A DNA stretch of 64,000 nt, taken from Armatimonadota bacterium (GTDB taxonomy: Bacteria > Armatimonadota > UBA5829 > DSUL01). The position numbers were made by a program, and so were the translations under genes. The notes below the pieces were generated by a model that was not told where the DNA came from, ran no database searches, and worked only from the letters and a program-made list of their open reading frames with translations. Positions 43,769 through 52,793 of the stretch are shown here, piece by piece. The stretch lies in NCBI GenBank assembly GCA_020846715.1, contig JADLDK010000005.1:50057-114056 (forward strand). The letters are read 5' to 3'. Numbering within the stretch: the stretch's first letter is position 1; every line of letters begins with the position of its first letter.

Positions 43769-45214
43769 ATGGCAGAGGACAAGTTGCCAACTTTTGGAAG
43801 CGCGAAAGACGTTGTCGATTTCGTAAAGAACAACGACATCGAGTACATTGACTTCCGTTTCACTGACTTGCCGGGCGTCTGGCAGCACTACACCATCCCG
43901 TCTGTCTATCTGAACGAAGGAGTGTTTGAGGACGGGACAGGATTTGACGGCTCCAGTATCCGCGGGTTTCAGGACATTCAGGAATCCGACATGATCCTCA
44001 AGCCCGATCCTTCCAGCGCCTTTGTGGACGAGATGATGGAACACTCAACGCTGGCCATCATCTGTAATGTGCACGATCCGATGACCAGTGAGCGCTACAG
44101 CCGCGACCCGCGCTACATTGCGGAGAAAGCTGAGTCCTATCTCAAATCCACCGGTCTGGGAGACACAAGCTACTGGGGCCCTGAGGCGGAGTTCTTCATT
44201 TTCGACGATGTCCGATTCAAGGAATCGGCCAACTCCGGTTTCTACGCCGTTGACTCCGATGAAGGGATATGGAACTCCGGACGCAGGGAAGGCGGCAACA
44301 ACACCGGCTACAAGATCCGCCACAAGGAGGGCTACTTCCCGCTGCCGCCGATGGACTCTACGCACAACCTGCGGGCCGAGATGGTCAGCGCTTTGCGGCG
44401 GGCGGGCGTAGATGTGGAGCTGCACCACCACGAGGTCGGAACGGGTGGCCAGGCTGAGATAGACCTGCGCTACAACACGCTGGTGACGATGGCGGACATG
44501 CTGATGAAGTACAAGTACATCATCAAGAATGTTGCGTATCAGTATGGTAAGACGGTCACTTTTATGCCCAAGCCCCTGTTTATGGACAACGGCTCCGGAA
44601 TGCACGTGCACACGTCAATCTGGAAGGGCGGCAAGAATCAGTTCTGGGACCCGAACGGATACGCCGGGCTGTCGGATACGGCCCGCTATTACATTGGCGG
44701 GCTGTTGAAACACACGCCGGCGCTGCTTGCCTTTGCCGCGCCGACGACCAACTCTTACCGCCGCCTGGTCCCGGGCTATGAAGCGCCGATCAACCTTGTG
44801 TTTTCGCAGCGCAACCGCTCGGCGGCTGTGCGTATTCCAGCCTACCTCCAGAGCGAAAAATCCAAGCGTCTGGAGTTTCGCTGCCCCGACCCCAGCTCAA
44901 ACGGGTATCTCTGTTTCGCGGCGATGCAGATGGCCGGTCTGGACGGAATACAGAACAAGATAGATCCGGGTCAGCCGATTGACAAGAACATCTACGACCT
45001 GCCGCCGGAGGAAGCGCGCCACATCAAGGGCACGCCGGGCGATCTGGCGCAGGCGCTTGAGGCGCTGGAAGCCGATCACGACTTTCTGCTGCGCGGTGAT
45101 GTCTTCACGCGGGACGTGATCGAAACGTGGATCGAGTACAAGAGGAAAAAAGAGGTGGACGCGATCCGGCTGCGTCCGCACCATCACGAGTTCCACCTCT
45201 ATTTTGACATCTGA
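43769..45214 (+). CDS. glnA: glutamine synthetase type I
   Basis: This 481-residue dodecameric enzyme condenses glutamate and ammonia with ATP. Evidence includes the N-terminal beta-grasp with the FDGSSIRGF latch (Asp60-Ser63), the metal-binding WGPEAEFFIF, the ammonium-site region HHHEVGTGGQAEID, NGSGMHVHTS and the ATP-binding SAAVRIPAY. The PIDKNIYDLPPEE motif (Tyr409) is the adenylylation site of the I-beta class, suggesting control by a GlnE that is not in this window. The neighbouring PII/GlnD system would feed that cascade. SD-like purines AAGGAAGTAAGG precede ATG 43769. Confidence 0.97.
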   Translation: MAEDKLPTFGSAKDVVDFVKNNDIEYIDFRFTDLPGVWQHYTIPSVYLNEGVFEDGTGFDGSSIRGFQDIQESDMILKPDPSSAFVDEMMEHSTLAIICNVHDPMTSERYSRDPRYIAEKAESYLKSTGLGDTSYWGPEAEFFIFDDVRFKESANSGFYAVDSDEGIWNSGRREGGNNTGYKIRHKEGYFPLPPMDSTHNLRAEMVSALRRAGVDVELHHHEVGTGGQAEIDLRYNTLVTMADMLMKYKYIIKNVAYQYGKTVTFMPKPLFMDNGSGMHVHTSIWKGGKNQFWDPNGYAGLSDTARYYIGGLLKHTPALLAFAAPTTNSYRRLVPGYEAPINLVFSQRNRSAAVRIPAYLQSEKSKRLEFRCPDPSSNGYLCFAAMQMAGLDGIQNKIDPGQPIDKNIYDLPPEEARHIKGTPGDLAQALEALEADHDFLLRGDVFTRDVIETWIEYKRKKEVDAIRLRPHHHEFHLYFDI

Positions 45215-45221
45215 ATCTGGG

Positions 45222-45253
45222 AGAGCGCGGAGAGACATCCGCCTCCGGGCTCT
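45222..45253. terminator. candidate bidirectional terminator between glnA and the GH42 gene
   Basis: AGAGC (45222-45226) pairs with GCTCT (45249-45253) around an inner perfect GCGGA/TCCGC stem (45227-45231 and 45238-45242). It fills the 37-bp convergent gap and touches the GH42 stop. There is no T-tract. Confidence 0.4.
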
Positions 45254-47402
45254 ATTCGATCCAGTACGCCTCAACGGACTGGCTGGGAAGTGCAAACTCC
45301 AGCCAGTCCTCAAGCGTGGCTGGCAGAGGTTCATTTCCCAGAAATCCTTTCACTTTTCCTGACAGGCGCACTCGGATGACGTCGGATTCCTCAGATTCGT
45401 TGGACACCACCAGAAATCTCCGGCTGTCCAGAGTGAGGAGATCAGCGCGTCCGGGCCCGGCGATTTGCAGCTCAGGGCCGCCGACACAGCGCTCCACCAG
45501 ACCCGATATCAACTGCGCCGCAGCGCCGTCAGGAGCGAAAGCGGCGGAGTAACCCAGGGGCGCTCCGGCGACAATAGCGCGCCCGTCCCCAAAAATGTTT
45601 TCCGCAACCACAGACTGCCCGTCCGGCATCCTGGCCAGGGTCTCTGCCTGGCCGTGATACTCACTCACCGCCAGACGCACCGGCACCGCGTCACCCTCAT
45701 CGAGATTGCCGATCGGCTTTTTCAGAATCAGATTCATTCCCGCATCTTCCTGACCTGCAATTTGCCACATAGCATAGGCGGAAAACCTGTCACTTTGAGG
45801 CCAGGTCAAGCTTTCCCGGACGGCGAAGAGCTCGTGAAGCCCCATTCCGGGAGTGACGGCGGAGTGCAGGTTTTCCTGGCTGTCGTACGCAGCCAGCCAC
45901 AGCTCGCTGATCACGCTCCCGCCACCGGACACATACTCCTGCAAGGCCAGGGCGACTGGTGGTGAGAGCCAGTACGGAATTGGCAGATAGAGGCAGCTGT
46001 AGGACGCGTGGACTCCGGCTTCGAAGTCTCTGGGATGAACGAAGTCAACCACGTATCCCCGCTGGTGCAAAGCGTCGTAGGCGCCTCGGAGGCTGCGGGC
46101 GTACACATCGTCAGACAGCGTCCCCGCCCAGCAGAACACTTGCGTTTGTGGATCCGCCAGGATGGCCACTCTGGCCGTGCGCGGCCGGGCGCTCAGGAAG
46201 AACCCCTCGTCGTGTTGTATCGCTCTGGCTATCCGGCCCACCGGCGCCAGCCACGGCGCAGCCGTGCCGTCTGGCATCGTCAATCCCCAGGCTGGTGATT
46301 CCGCGCCGAGGCGCTCCGCGCGGTACTGCCAGAAGAGGAAGCCCTTAATTCCGTGCGCCAGAGGGCGCAGGATGTGGCGCTTCATCTCCTGTTCTCCCAC
46401 TGGCTGCGGGCGGGAAAAAGTGCCTCCGGAGAGGGCGTGTATCTCAGCGTTGATGACGGGTTTGCCGCGGGCGGCGCTTCGCAGCAGGTCGGCCGCAAAC
46501 GGCTCAGAGCCTACACTGTTGCCGTGCAGGTCTCCCGGTTCAGAAAGCAGCCAGTCATCCGACCCGGACGAGGTGACGGAAAAAATCGGAGGTGGCACTG
46601 TGTGGCACATGACAGGGTGCGTCCTGTCCCATTTCCTCACGGCTTCCTTGCGCCGGATTAGCTCATCGCGCAGCGTCTCCGTGAAGAATACTCTCCAGTC
46701 AATGAAGTCCCGGTAGGTGTGAGGCTGAATGGGCAACTCCAGCTCATCCCAGCTTTGATAGTTGCGCCACCACGCCCGGTTCAGCTTCTCAATAGTCCCG
46801 TAACGCTCTTTCAGCCAGATGAGAAACTCCGCCCGGGAGGACGTGCAGTGACACACCAGATCGGCTATTTTCGGCTCCCGCAGAAGCCCAACCGTCAGCT
46901 CAGGTTCGTTCCACAGATCCCACATGGCAAGCGCGGGATGATCGGCAAACTCCGCACTGAGCGCTTCCATAAAACGCACCGACTCCGCGCGCGCCGCCAA
47001 ATGGTGAAAACAGTGCGCGGGCACACCGCCAGTCTGACGGTAGGCGGTTGTCACAGGTGTGAGCTTCTGCCCGGATGCCGTAATCATATGGCAGCCCGGG
47101 TACTTCTGGAACAGCCACGCAGGCGCACCGTCCAGGATCGCGTTGATGACGACCTTCAGCCCCTGCGACTGCGCTATGTCCATGATTTCGCGAAGATCGT
47201 TGAAATCGAATCGCTCTGGCTCGGGCTGGTTCCAGCGCCACTGCGCCCAGATTTTCACAGTGTTGAACCCGGCCGCGCGGCACTGCGCAAGGTCTGATTC
47301 CCAGTCCTCCGGCCTCGGAGTGGGCGCGCGGTAGTACTGCGCTCCAAAGGGGACGTAAGTCAACGGGTAAGTCTGTGGGTCTCCCGCAAAGTATGTGCTC
47401 AT
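45252..47402 (-). CDS. glycoside hydrolase family 42 beta-galactosidase
   Basis: This 716-residue protein appears cytoplasmic, since no signal peptide is visible. The TIM barrel has the GH42 pattern GFNTVKIWAQWRWNQPEPERF. The acid/base is Glu166 in DLWNEPELT and the nucleophile Glu320 in VINAEIHALSGG. The middle trimerisation (Rossmann/amidotransferase-like) domain includes LQEYVSGGGSVISELW, and the C-terminal beta domain LTLDSRRFLVVSNESEE. Length fits family 42. Start ATG 47402 is likely; a GTG at 47420 would add six residues. It lies 44 nt behind an M48 lipoprotein gene on the same strand. Beta-galactosidase is the usual activity, but arabinosides are also possible. Confidence 0.9.
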   Translation of the reverse strand: MSTYFAGDPQTYPLTYVPFGAQYYRAPTPRPEDWESDLAQCRAAGFNTVKIWAQWRWNQPEPERFDFNDLREIMDIAQSQGLKVVINAILDGAPAWLFQKYPGCHMITASGQKLTPVTTAYRQTGGVPAHCFHHLAARAESVRFMEALSAEFADHPALAMWDLWNEPELTVGLLREPKIADLVCHCTSSRAEFLIWLKERYGTIEKLNRAWWRNYQSWDELELPIQPHTYRDFIDWRVFFTETLRDELIRRKEAVRKWDRTHPVMCHTVPPPIFSVTSSGSDDWLLSEPGDLHGNSVGSEPFAADLLRSAARGKPVINAEIHALSGGTFSRPQPVGEQEMKRHILRPLAHGIKGFLFWQYRAERLGAESPAWGLTMPDGTAAPWLAPVGRIARAIQHDEGFFLSARPRTARVAILADPQTQVFCWAGTLSDDVYARSLRGAYDALHQRGYVVDFVHPRDFEAGVHASYSCLYLPIPYWLSPPVALALQEYVSGGGSVISELWLAAYDSQENLHSAVTPGMGLHELFAVRESLTWPQSDRFSAYAMWQIAGQEDAGMNLILKKPIGNLDEGDAVPVRLAVSEYHGQAETLARMPDGQSVVAENIFGDGRAIVAGAPLGYSAAFAPDGAAAQLISGLVERCVGGPELQIAGPGRADLLTLDSRRFLVVSNESEESDVIRVRLSGKVKGFLGNEPLPATLEDWLEFALPSQSVEAYWIE

Positions 47403-47446
47403 ACCGGGGATGATACCCACAAGCCCGCAGTGTGACGATTTGCGCT

Positions 47447-48184
47447 TTAGCGGTACTGCGCCGCAAGCTTGCGTGTTCGCTCGATGCGCTCTGGCGTGCT
47501 CGGGTGTGTGCGCAAAAACGCGGGTGTGCCACCGGCGCTAGAAGTCCGGTTGAGCAGGTCCAGAAACGCCACCAGTCCGTAAGGGTTATAGCCCGCATCC
47601 GCTGAGTACTTGATGCCCAGCGCATCCGCCTCATTTTCATCCGCGCGGCTGTACTGAAGCATGTTAATGTTGGCGAATACACTGGCCCACTGCTGTGTGT
47701 TCTTGTTGCTGAGCGTTGACAGGGCAATGCCGTACAGCTCCGCGCGCCCCATCATTTTCGCCTGATGCCGCGCTTCAATGTGCCCCATTTCGTGCGCCAG
47801 AACCCCAGCCAGCATGTCCGTCTTTGTCGGGTTGCCAGGGTAGCCGGCAGGAACGCTCGACTTGTTCAGCAGGTCCATCAGGCCGCTGTCCACGTAAATC
47901 CACCCGCCCGGCAGCGCGAAGGCGTTGACGTCTTTGTTGCGAATCAGTTTGAAGCGGTACTCAATGTCCCGGCGGTTGCGAACGGCTTTGAGGCGGTCTC
48001 CAATGGCTTGAATTTCGCGCGCCTCCGCTGTCCCGGTGATGACCTGGTACTGAGACTCCACCTCTTCAGCAGATCTTCTCCCGACATCCACTTCCTGATC
48101 AGTACTGACCATACTTCCCGTGTTGCATCCGCTGAGAATAAGAGCTGCGGCAGCAGCGGCAAGCCAGAATGACCGTTGTTTCAT
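47447..48184 (-). CDS. M48 family zinc metalloprotease lipoprotein
   Basis: This 245-residue envelope protease starts with a lipoprotein signal (MKQRSFWLAAAAAALILSGC; lipobox LSGC), so it should be lipid-anchored. The zinc site is LAHEMGHIEARHQ (HExxH), with the third ligand Glu in the ADENEADALG segment. It resembles the BepA/LoiP/YcaL group that oversees outer-membrane protein assembly, without the C-terminal TPR of BepA. ATG 48184 has GGAG 9 nt upstream; the frame extends to 48259 but would disrupt the signal. It lies upstream of the GH42 gene in the same direction. Confidence 0.92.
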   Translation of the reverse strand: MKQRSFWLAAAAAALILSGCNTGSMVSTDQEVDVGRRSAEEVESQYQVITGTAEAREIQAIGDRLKAVRNRRDIEYRFKLIRNKDVNAFALPGGWIYVDSGLMDLLNKSSVPAGYPGNPTKTDMLAGVLAHEMGHIEARHQAKMMGRAELYGIALSTLSNKNTQQWASVFANINMLQYSRADENEADALGIKYSADAGYNPYGLVAFLDLLNRTSSAGGTPAFLRTHPSTPERIERTRKLAAQYR

Positions 48185-48344
48185 ATTGAACAATCTCCGC
48201 TGTGTGTATTCCCATGCGTCTCTGGAATCACGCCTGTGCATATCCGGTATTATGCACACACAATAGGTTTACTGCTGTTCGGCGATACTGCTCTTGACGC
48301 GAGAAGCTCCGTTGCCGTAGAGTAGCCCGAAGGAGTCTTGACTG

Positions 48345-48809
48345 GTGAGCTTCGTTATCCAATGCCCCTGCGGCCAACTCATGACTGTGGACGACAGCTA
48401 TGTCGGCCGCGAAGTCATCTGCGTAAAGTGCCATCAGAGACTGCGCGTTCCGCAGGCGCCTGCAGACGCTGGTGCAGTAGTGAGAGCTGAGGTGCCTCGT
48501 AGCAGCATGGGTTCTGACGCTTTGCCGGAGGCGGCTGGCGTAGGTCATCGCCTACCACACAGAGCGTCTCTGGTTCTTGTGCTCGGGCTGCTCGGGTTCA
48601 TCCCGTGCTGTGGATTCGTCGGGGCTATTGCGTGGGTCTTTGGAGTCAGTGACATAAAGAAGATGCACAGCGGCGAGATGGACCCCTCAGGAGAAGGGGT
48701 GACTAATGTCGGCAAGATTCTTGGCATGCTCGCAGCGCTTCTCTGGGTCATCGAAGTGATAGTGTTTCTTGGTTTTCAGTTGAGCCCGTATTCCCACAGG
48801 GGTTTTTGA
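48345..48809 (+). CDS. small zinc-ribbon membrane protein (tandem copy 1)
   Basis: This 154-residue protein begins with a zinc ribbon, IQCPCGQLMTVDDSYVGREV then CVKCHQRLRVP (CxC...CxxC), followed by a disordered linker. Two membrane helices follow (ASLVLVLGLLGFIPCCGFVG and a second near the C-terminus), with a conserved DIKKMHSGEMDPSGEG loop between them. The layout matches DUF4190-type proteins with an N-terminal ribbon. GTG 48345 has AGGAG 9 nt upstream. It is followed 15 nt later by a clear paralogue. The function is unknown. Confidence 0.8.
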   Translation: MSFVIQCPCGQLMTVDDSYVGREVICVKCHQRLRVPQAPADAGAVVRAEVPRSSMGSDALPEAAGVGHRLPHRASLVLVLGLLGFIPCCGFVGAIAWVFGVSDIKKMHSGEMDPSGEGVTNVGKILGMLAALLWVIEVIVFLGFQLSPYSHRGF

Positions 48810-48824
48810 GGTTGGTCTGACACT

Positions 48825-49355
48825 GTGAGCTACACTATCCAATGCCAGTGTGGACAGCAGATGACCGTGGAGGATCATCACGCGGGACACCCCGCCATGT
48901 GTGTCCGCTGCCAGCGCACGTTTCAGGTACCGCCGAAGCCTCAGAGCCCTGGCGTTGTAGCCCAGATCACTTCGTTCTCCACTCAAGACACTTCTGTGTT
49001 TGGGGCTCCACCCGTTCCAGCAACTCCTCAAAGCGCGCAGGCGGTATGGCTGAGACCTCACCGGGGAGGGCTGATTCTGGGGCTGGGCATTGCCAGCATC
49101 GTGCTCGTTTTCATGGGGTGCTGCTGTTGTGGTGTGCTGCCGATTCTCACTGGGCTGGTGACGATTGTCATGGGCGGCTCTGATCTGTCGGCGATGAACA
49201 GGGGTGAGATGGACTCCGCAGGCAAAGCGATGACGCAGACCGGCATCTTACTGGCCGTAATCGCTCTGGGAGTGATGGCGCTGATATTTGGAGTCGGCAT
49301 GCTCGGCGGAGGCATCGCGCCGTCGCTTGCGCCGCGAGGCTTCCCGCAACTTTAG
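48825..49355 (+). CDS. small zinc-ribbon membrane protein (tandem copy 2)
   Basis: This 176-residue paralogue of the preceding gene has the ribbon IQCQCGQQMTVEDHHAGHP then CVRCQRTFQVP, a longer linker, and two membrane helices around a DLSAMNRGEMDSAGKAMTQTG loop that aligns with DIKKMHSGEMDPSGEG of copy 1. A CCCC run sits in the first helix. The GTG start at 48825 lies 15 nt after the first gene, indicating a recent tandem duplication and co-transcription. The function is unknown; the ribbon may bind a partner rather than DNA. Confidence 0.8.
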   Translation: MSYTIQCQCGQQMTVEDHHAGHPAMCVRCQRTFQVPPKPQSPGVVAQITSFSTQDTSVFGAPPVPATPQSAQAVWLRPHRGGLILGLGIASIVLVFMGCCCCGVLPILTGLVTIVMGGSDLSAMNRGEMDSAGKAMTQTGILLAVIALGVMALIFGVGMLGGGIAPSLAPRGFPQL

Positions 49356-49361
49356 CCGCGC

Positions 49362-50804
49362 CTATGAGGGTTGGATGTCCGAGGCCGAGCGCAACTGTAT
49401 CGCCGCCTGTCGTCCACCCGCTGTGTTTCTGACGACGCAAATACCAGTGACAGAGACATGCCCTCCCGTTGGCGCGGAGACGCCAGAGGGTAGCAGGCAT
49501 GTGATAGGCTGACCCGACCCGTCATCGACACTGAAGCTGGAGGCTGTTACGTTCCGGACGACGCCCCATGTCCTGATGAGCATTCCAACATTCGACAGAC
49601 CGTTGCCGGGAGAGGCTCCCGCCTGACCAGAGCCCAGCATCGGATCGTAAAACCACGCGTCTCCTCCGACCGAGGCGTTGGGGAGCAGGACAGGGCTTAC
49701 CCAGCCAGTCCCCGCAGCGGTAATTGAGCTAGCCTGCACCACACGCTCACCCTGGGGCGTAGTGCCAATCCGGCCTTCTATGTCGTAGCGCTGGCCGGTG
49801 ACAACAGGCGTGGAGGCCCCCTCGACACGAACGGCTGAGCTGCGGTCAGTAGACTCTATGTAGAACGCATCGGGAAATGCTGCGGTCACGATGCCACCGG
49901 AGATAACAACAGGAGCGCCGTCTCGCATCCGCTTAGCGCCGCCAGGTGTGTCTTCATACACCCCACTGCCATCCGGAGGAAACAGTGTGTTGTAGCACGG
50001 AACCGCTGCGGATTTGCTCATCGGAGCGCCCAGGGCATCCGAGCGCACCCACCCGCGCGCGCCATGCGGACAGTATTTCGCGCACACCACTGTCACGCAG
50101 CTCCAGTTGTAGCCACTTCCGTACGCAAAACAGTGGCGCTCAACGATGTCACCGGGCACAAGCCACATATACGTTGTGCTGTCAATTCCGTAGCGCAGAT
50201 AGTACTTCTGCTCGCTAAGCTCTGAAGGAGTCGAACCAACCGCAATGATGGGCCGGAAGGTAGATTCCTCGGGACAGGTTGCTGTCGCCGGCACTGGACT
50301 TCCACCGCACCCGTGGTATTTTGGGCAGGCGCTCCCGGGATACCGGCAGTCAAAATCGAACTTGGCTGGGCCGCACAGAACGCCGGAGTAAGAAGAGTCC
50401 CCGACAGCGTACTTCACACCGTTGACAGAGTAAGGAATCCAGCCTTGCTTGGCGTAGTTCGGCCAGTACACCCACAACCACCCGTCAAGGTTTTTGCGCG
50501 GCCCGGGGCTTGGGCAGTTGTTGGCCACGCCACCGTCCCGGTTGCTGGCGCGTCCTACGAAGTCGCCAATCGGAATAATCACCGGCGTGTTGTTCGGCCG
50601 GTAGATCGGCTCGGCGTCAAAGGAAGGCCCCTTGCGCATGACGACGCCGGTATAGCCCGGCTCGGCCAGCACAACCCTCCAGGGGGAGTAGCAGACATTG
50701 ATATCGTAGGTGCCGTAGCAGGCGACAGGCACGTCGTCCGCGAAAGCAGCGCCGCAAATGGCGCTCAAGAAAACGAGAAGCAACGTGTAACCAGAGATTC
50801 GCAT
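49362..50804 (-). CDS. secreted Cys-rich SH3-like protein with C-terminal OB-like module
   Basis: This 480-residue exported protein has a signal peptide ending near GAAFADD. Two bacterial SH3-like repeats (EPGYTGVVMRKGPSFDAEPI ... GWIPYSV; a second ending ARGWVRSDALG) carry about 14 Cys that probably form disulfides. The final roughly 190 residues hold two OB-like units (FYIESTDRSSAVRVEG; GLSNVGMLIRTWGVVRNV) clearly homologous to the C-terminus of the beta-helix protein at 31.6-34.8 kb. ATG 50804 has a GTGAG stretch about 7 nt upstream; GTG 50813 is an alternative. SH3b domains often bind peptidoglycan, so it may be cell-surface attached. It is convergent with the zinc-ribbon pair. Confidence 0.75.
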   Translation of the reverse strand: MRISGYTLLLVFLSAICGAAFADDVPVACYGTYDINVCYSPWRVVLAEPGYTGVVMRKGPSFDAEPIYRPNNTPVIIPIGDFVGRASNRDGGVANNCPSPGPRKNLDGWLWVYWPNYAKQGWIPYSVNGVKYAVGDSSYSGVLCGPAKFDFDCRYPGSACPKYHGCGGSPVPATATCPEESTFRPIIAVGSTPSELSEQKYYLRYGIDSTTYMWLVPGDIVERHCFAYGSGYNWSCVTVVCAKYCPHGARGWVRSDALGAPMSKSAAVPCYNTLFPPDGSGVYEDTPGGAKRMRDGAPVVISGGIVTAAFPDAFYIESTDRSSAVRVEGASTPVVTGQRYDIEGRIGTTPQGERVVQASSITAAGTGWVSPVLLPNASVGGDAWFYDPMLGSGQAGASPGNGLSNVGMLIRTWGVVRNVTASSFSVDDGSGQPITCLLPSGVSAPTGGHVSVTGICVVRNTAGGRQAAIQLRSASDIQPS

Positions 50805-51273
50805 AATAGTCACTCACAACGGCTCGAAGGGGCAGCGTCTCTGCGCAAATAGCCGACGCCTGTATCAATTATACCAGACTCCACGGCCTGGCCCGGAGTG
50901 CGGCTCTGCAAAACTGCGCATTCGCTGGCTTTGTGTCCGGACTCCTCTCGTTCGCACGGCCAACACCTGAGATATATCGGGATGCGACTTCTTCTGGTTT
51001 TTGGGTAAACTCTAACCAGTTCGTGTTGCCACTGAGATGCATGTAAGCCAATCTTTTCCGCGAGTCCGCGCGTACTAACGACCTGAGGACCCTTCGAGCG
51101 TGAACACTGCTGTTGGTCTGGCTCAATGCCTTCCGGAGGCCTTTTGAATCTGAAAGAAATCTAAGGTTTCTCAGCGTCAACGTGTAAGCCGGGCAGCGCG
51201 GAGCAAATATCCGGCTCCGCCGTGTTCATCGGCTACTCTGTGCGGCGCCAGCAGATGCCAGCACGCAAAGCAT
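50805..51273. promoter_or_regulatory. divergent intergenic region with an extended -10 and a hairpin
   Basis: On the minus strand TGG-TATAAT (hexamer 50873-50868) is a TGn extended -10 for the SH3/OB gene, giving a leader of about 57 nt. On the plus side GCGGAGC (51198-51204) pairs with GCTCCGC (51214-51220) around AAATATCCG, about 55 nt before the methyltransferase gene. The rest of this 469-bp stretch shows no gene or RNA I recognise. Confidence 0.45.
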
Positions 51274-52050
51274 ATGGACAAAGACAATTTTGCAAAAGCC
51301 AAAGGTCACTGGATCCTCGCGCGTATGGGCAAGAGAGTACTGCGCCCCGGTGGCAAAGAGCTCACTCACAAGCTGATCGAAGGGCTACATATTTCACCTC
51401 AGGATCGCGTCGCTGAGTTTGCGCCGGGACTCGGGTACACTGCGGCGCTTGCTCTTGCCAGACACCCACAGTCTTACGTGGGAATTGATGCGGATGAGGA
51501 CGCGGTGAAGCTGCTCAGGAGGGGTATAAGAAACGGCAACACATCCTTTCTCCTTGGCAGCGCTGAGCAGACGGGATTACCGGCAGAGAGCCGGGACAAA
51601 GTTTACGGCGAAGCGATGCTGACAATGCAGTCAGACGCGCAGAAGTCGAAAATCATAGGAGAAGCGTATCGCGTACTGCGCAAGGGTGGGCTGTACGGAA
51701 TTCACGAGTTGGGCCTGTGCCCCGAAAATCTTGGAGAGGATCTGGAGACAGAGATCCGAAAGGAGCTTGCCCGTGTAATCCGAGTCAACGCCCGTCCGCG
51801 GACCGTGAGTCAGTGGAAGGCACTGCTCGAGAAAGAAGGATTCACTATCAGGTCAGTTGACACCAACACCATGCATCTGTTGGAGTCGAAGCGAGTGCTG
51901 GATGATGAAGGCTTCTTCAGAGCGATCAAAATCAACGTCAACATCCTTCTGCACCCGCAGGCTCGGAAGAGGATTGCGGAGATGCGCAGAGTGTTTCGAA
52001 AGTATGAGCCGCACTTGAATGCTGTTGCCATAATAGCGGAAAAAAACTAA
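51274..52050 (+). CDS. class I SAM-dependent methyltransferase
   Basis: This 258-residue methyltransferase has the Rossmann motif I as VAEFAPGLGYTAALAL, the acidic residue of motif II in YVGIDADEDAV, and YRVLRKGGLYGIHELGL as the post-motif region. FAPG replaces the more usual D/E-x-G-x-G. It ends 11 nt before the RIC gene; in other genomes I recall similar methyltransferases next to ric/ytfE genes, so it may be part of a nitrosative-stress or redox-repair unit. The start at ATG 51274 lacks a strong SD. The substrate is unknown. Confidence 0.87.
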   Translation: MDKDNFAKAKGHWILARMGKRVLRPGGKELTHKLIEGLHISPQDRVAEFAPGLGYTAALALARHPQSYVGIDADEDAVKLLRRGIRNGNTSFLLGSAEQTGLPAESRDKVYGEAMLTMQSDAQKSKIIGEAYRVLRKGGLYGIHELGLCPENLGEDLETEIRKELARVIRVNARPRTVSQWKALLEKEGFTIRSVDTNTMHLLESKRVLDDEGFFRAIKINVNILLHPQARKRIAEMRRVFRKYEPHLNAVAIIAEKN

Positions 52051-52061
52051 GACTAATAAGC

Positions 52062-52793
52062 ATGAACATTACACCACAAAGCAACGTAGGACAGATTGTC
52101 GCAGAGAACTACCGGTATGCCGGTGTTTTCAGAGCGGCCGGTATCGATTTCTGCTGCAAGGGAAACCACTCCATTCAGCACGCATGTGAGCAGAGCAATT
52201 TGAATGTGGATGACCTTATTGCGCAGCTCAAAGAGGTCGAGGCCACCCCGGCGCAGACCGAAGAGCAGGATTACAACTCCTGGCCGCTGGATTTGCTGGC
52301 GGACTACATTGAGAAGACGCACCACCGCTACGTCCGCCATCGAATTGAGGAGATCACGCCATATCTGGACAAGATTATGCGTGTTCACGGTGGGCGCCAT
52401 CCGGAGCTGGTGGACATCAATGAGCTCTTTTCTGAGTCTGCCAAGGAGCTCGTGGAGCACATGGACAAGGAAGAGTCCGGCCTTTTCCCTCAGATTCGCA
52501 AGCTCGTAGACTCGAAGAAGGGGAGCGCGCAGGATTCTTCTTCTGTGGAGGTTCCCATCGCCAGCATGCATCACGATCACGATGCTGTGGGCGAGCGCTT
52601 CCACAAGATGTCTGTGCTGAGCGACAAGTACACTCCGCCGCCAGATGCCTGCAACACCTATATGGTCACGTACTCACTTCTCAAGGAGTTCGAAGATGAC
52701 CTTTTCCGGCACATTCATCTGGAGAACAACATTCTGTTCCCCAAGTCTATCGTGCTCGAGCAGGATCTGAACTCAGCCGCGCCTGTCGCCTGA
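52062..52793 (+). CDS. ric: iron-sulfur cluster repair di-iron protein (RIC/ScdA/YtfE family)
   Basis: This 243-residue di-iron protein repairs Fe-S clusters damaged by nitric oxide or peroxide. The N-terminal ScdA domain has GIDFCCKGNHSIQHACEQ, with the conserved Cys-Cys pair. The hemerythrin-like domain carries the His and Glu ligands in THHRYVRHRI, HGGRHPEL, EHMDKEE, MHHDHDAVG and FRHIHLENNILFP. Length and motif order are standard. It is preceded by a methyltransferase gene (11 nt) and followed by a long-loop terminator. No NsrR- or FNR-type site was recognised upstream. Confidence 0.95.
   Translation: MNITPQSNVGQIVAENYRYAGVFRAAGIDFCCKGNHSIQHACEQSNLNVDDLIAQLKEVEATPAQTEEQDYNSWPLDLLADYIEKTHHRYVRHRIEEITPYLDKIMRVHGGRHPELVDINELFSESAKELVEHMDKEESGLFPQIRKLVDSKKGSAQDSSSVEVPIASMHHDHDAVGERFHKMSVLSDKYTPPPDACNTYMVTYSLLKEFEDDLFRHIHLENNILFPKSIVLEQDLNSAAPVA

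Noticed and set aside
50225..50240. Sequence resembling the T-arm of a tRNA on the minus strand
   Set aside because: It lies inside the SH3/OB coding frame; no acceptor stem, anticodon arm or D-arm can be formed around it.
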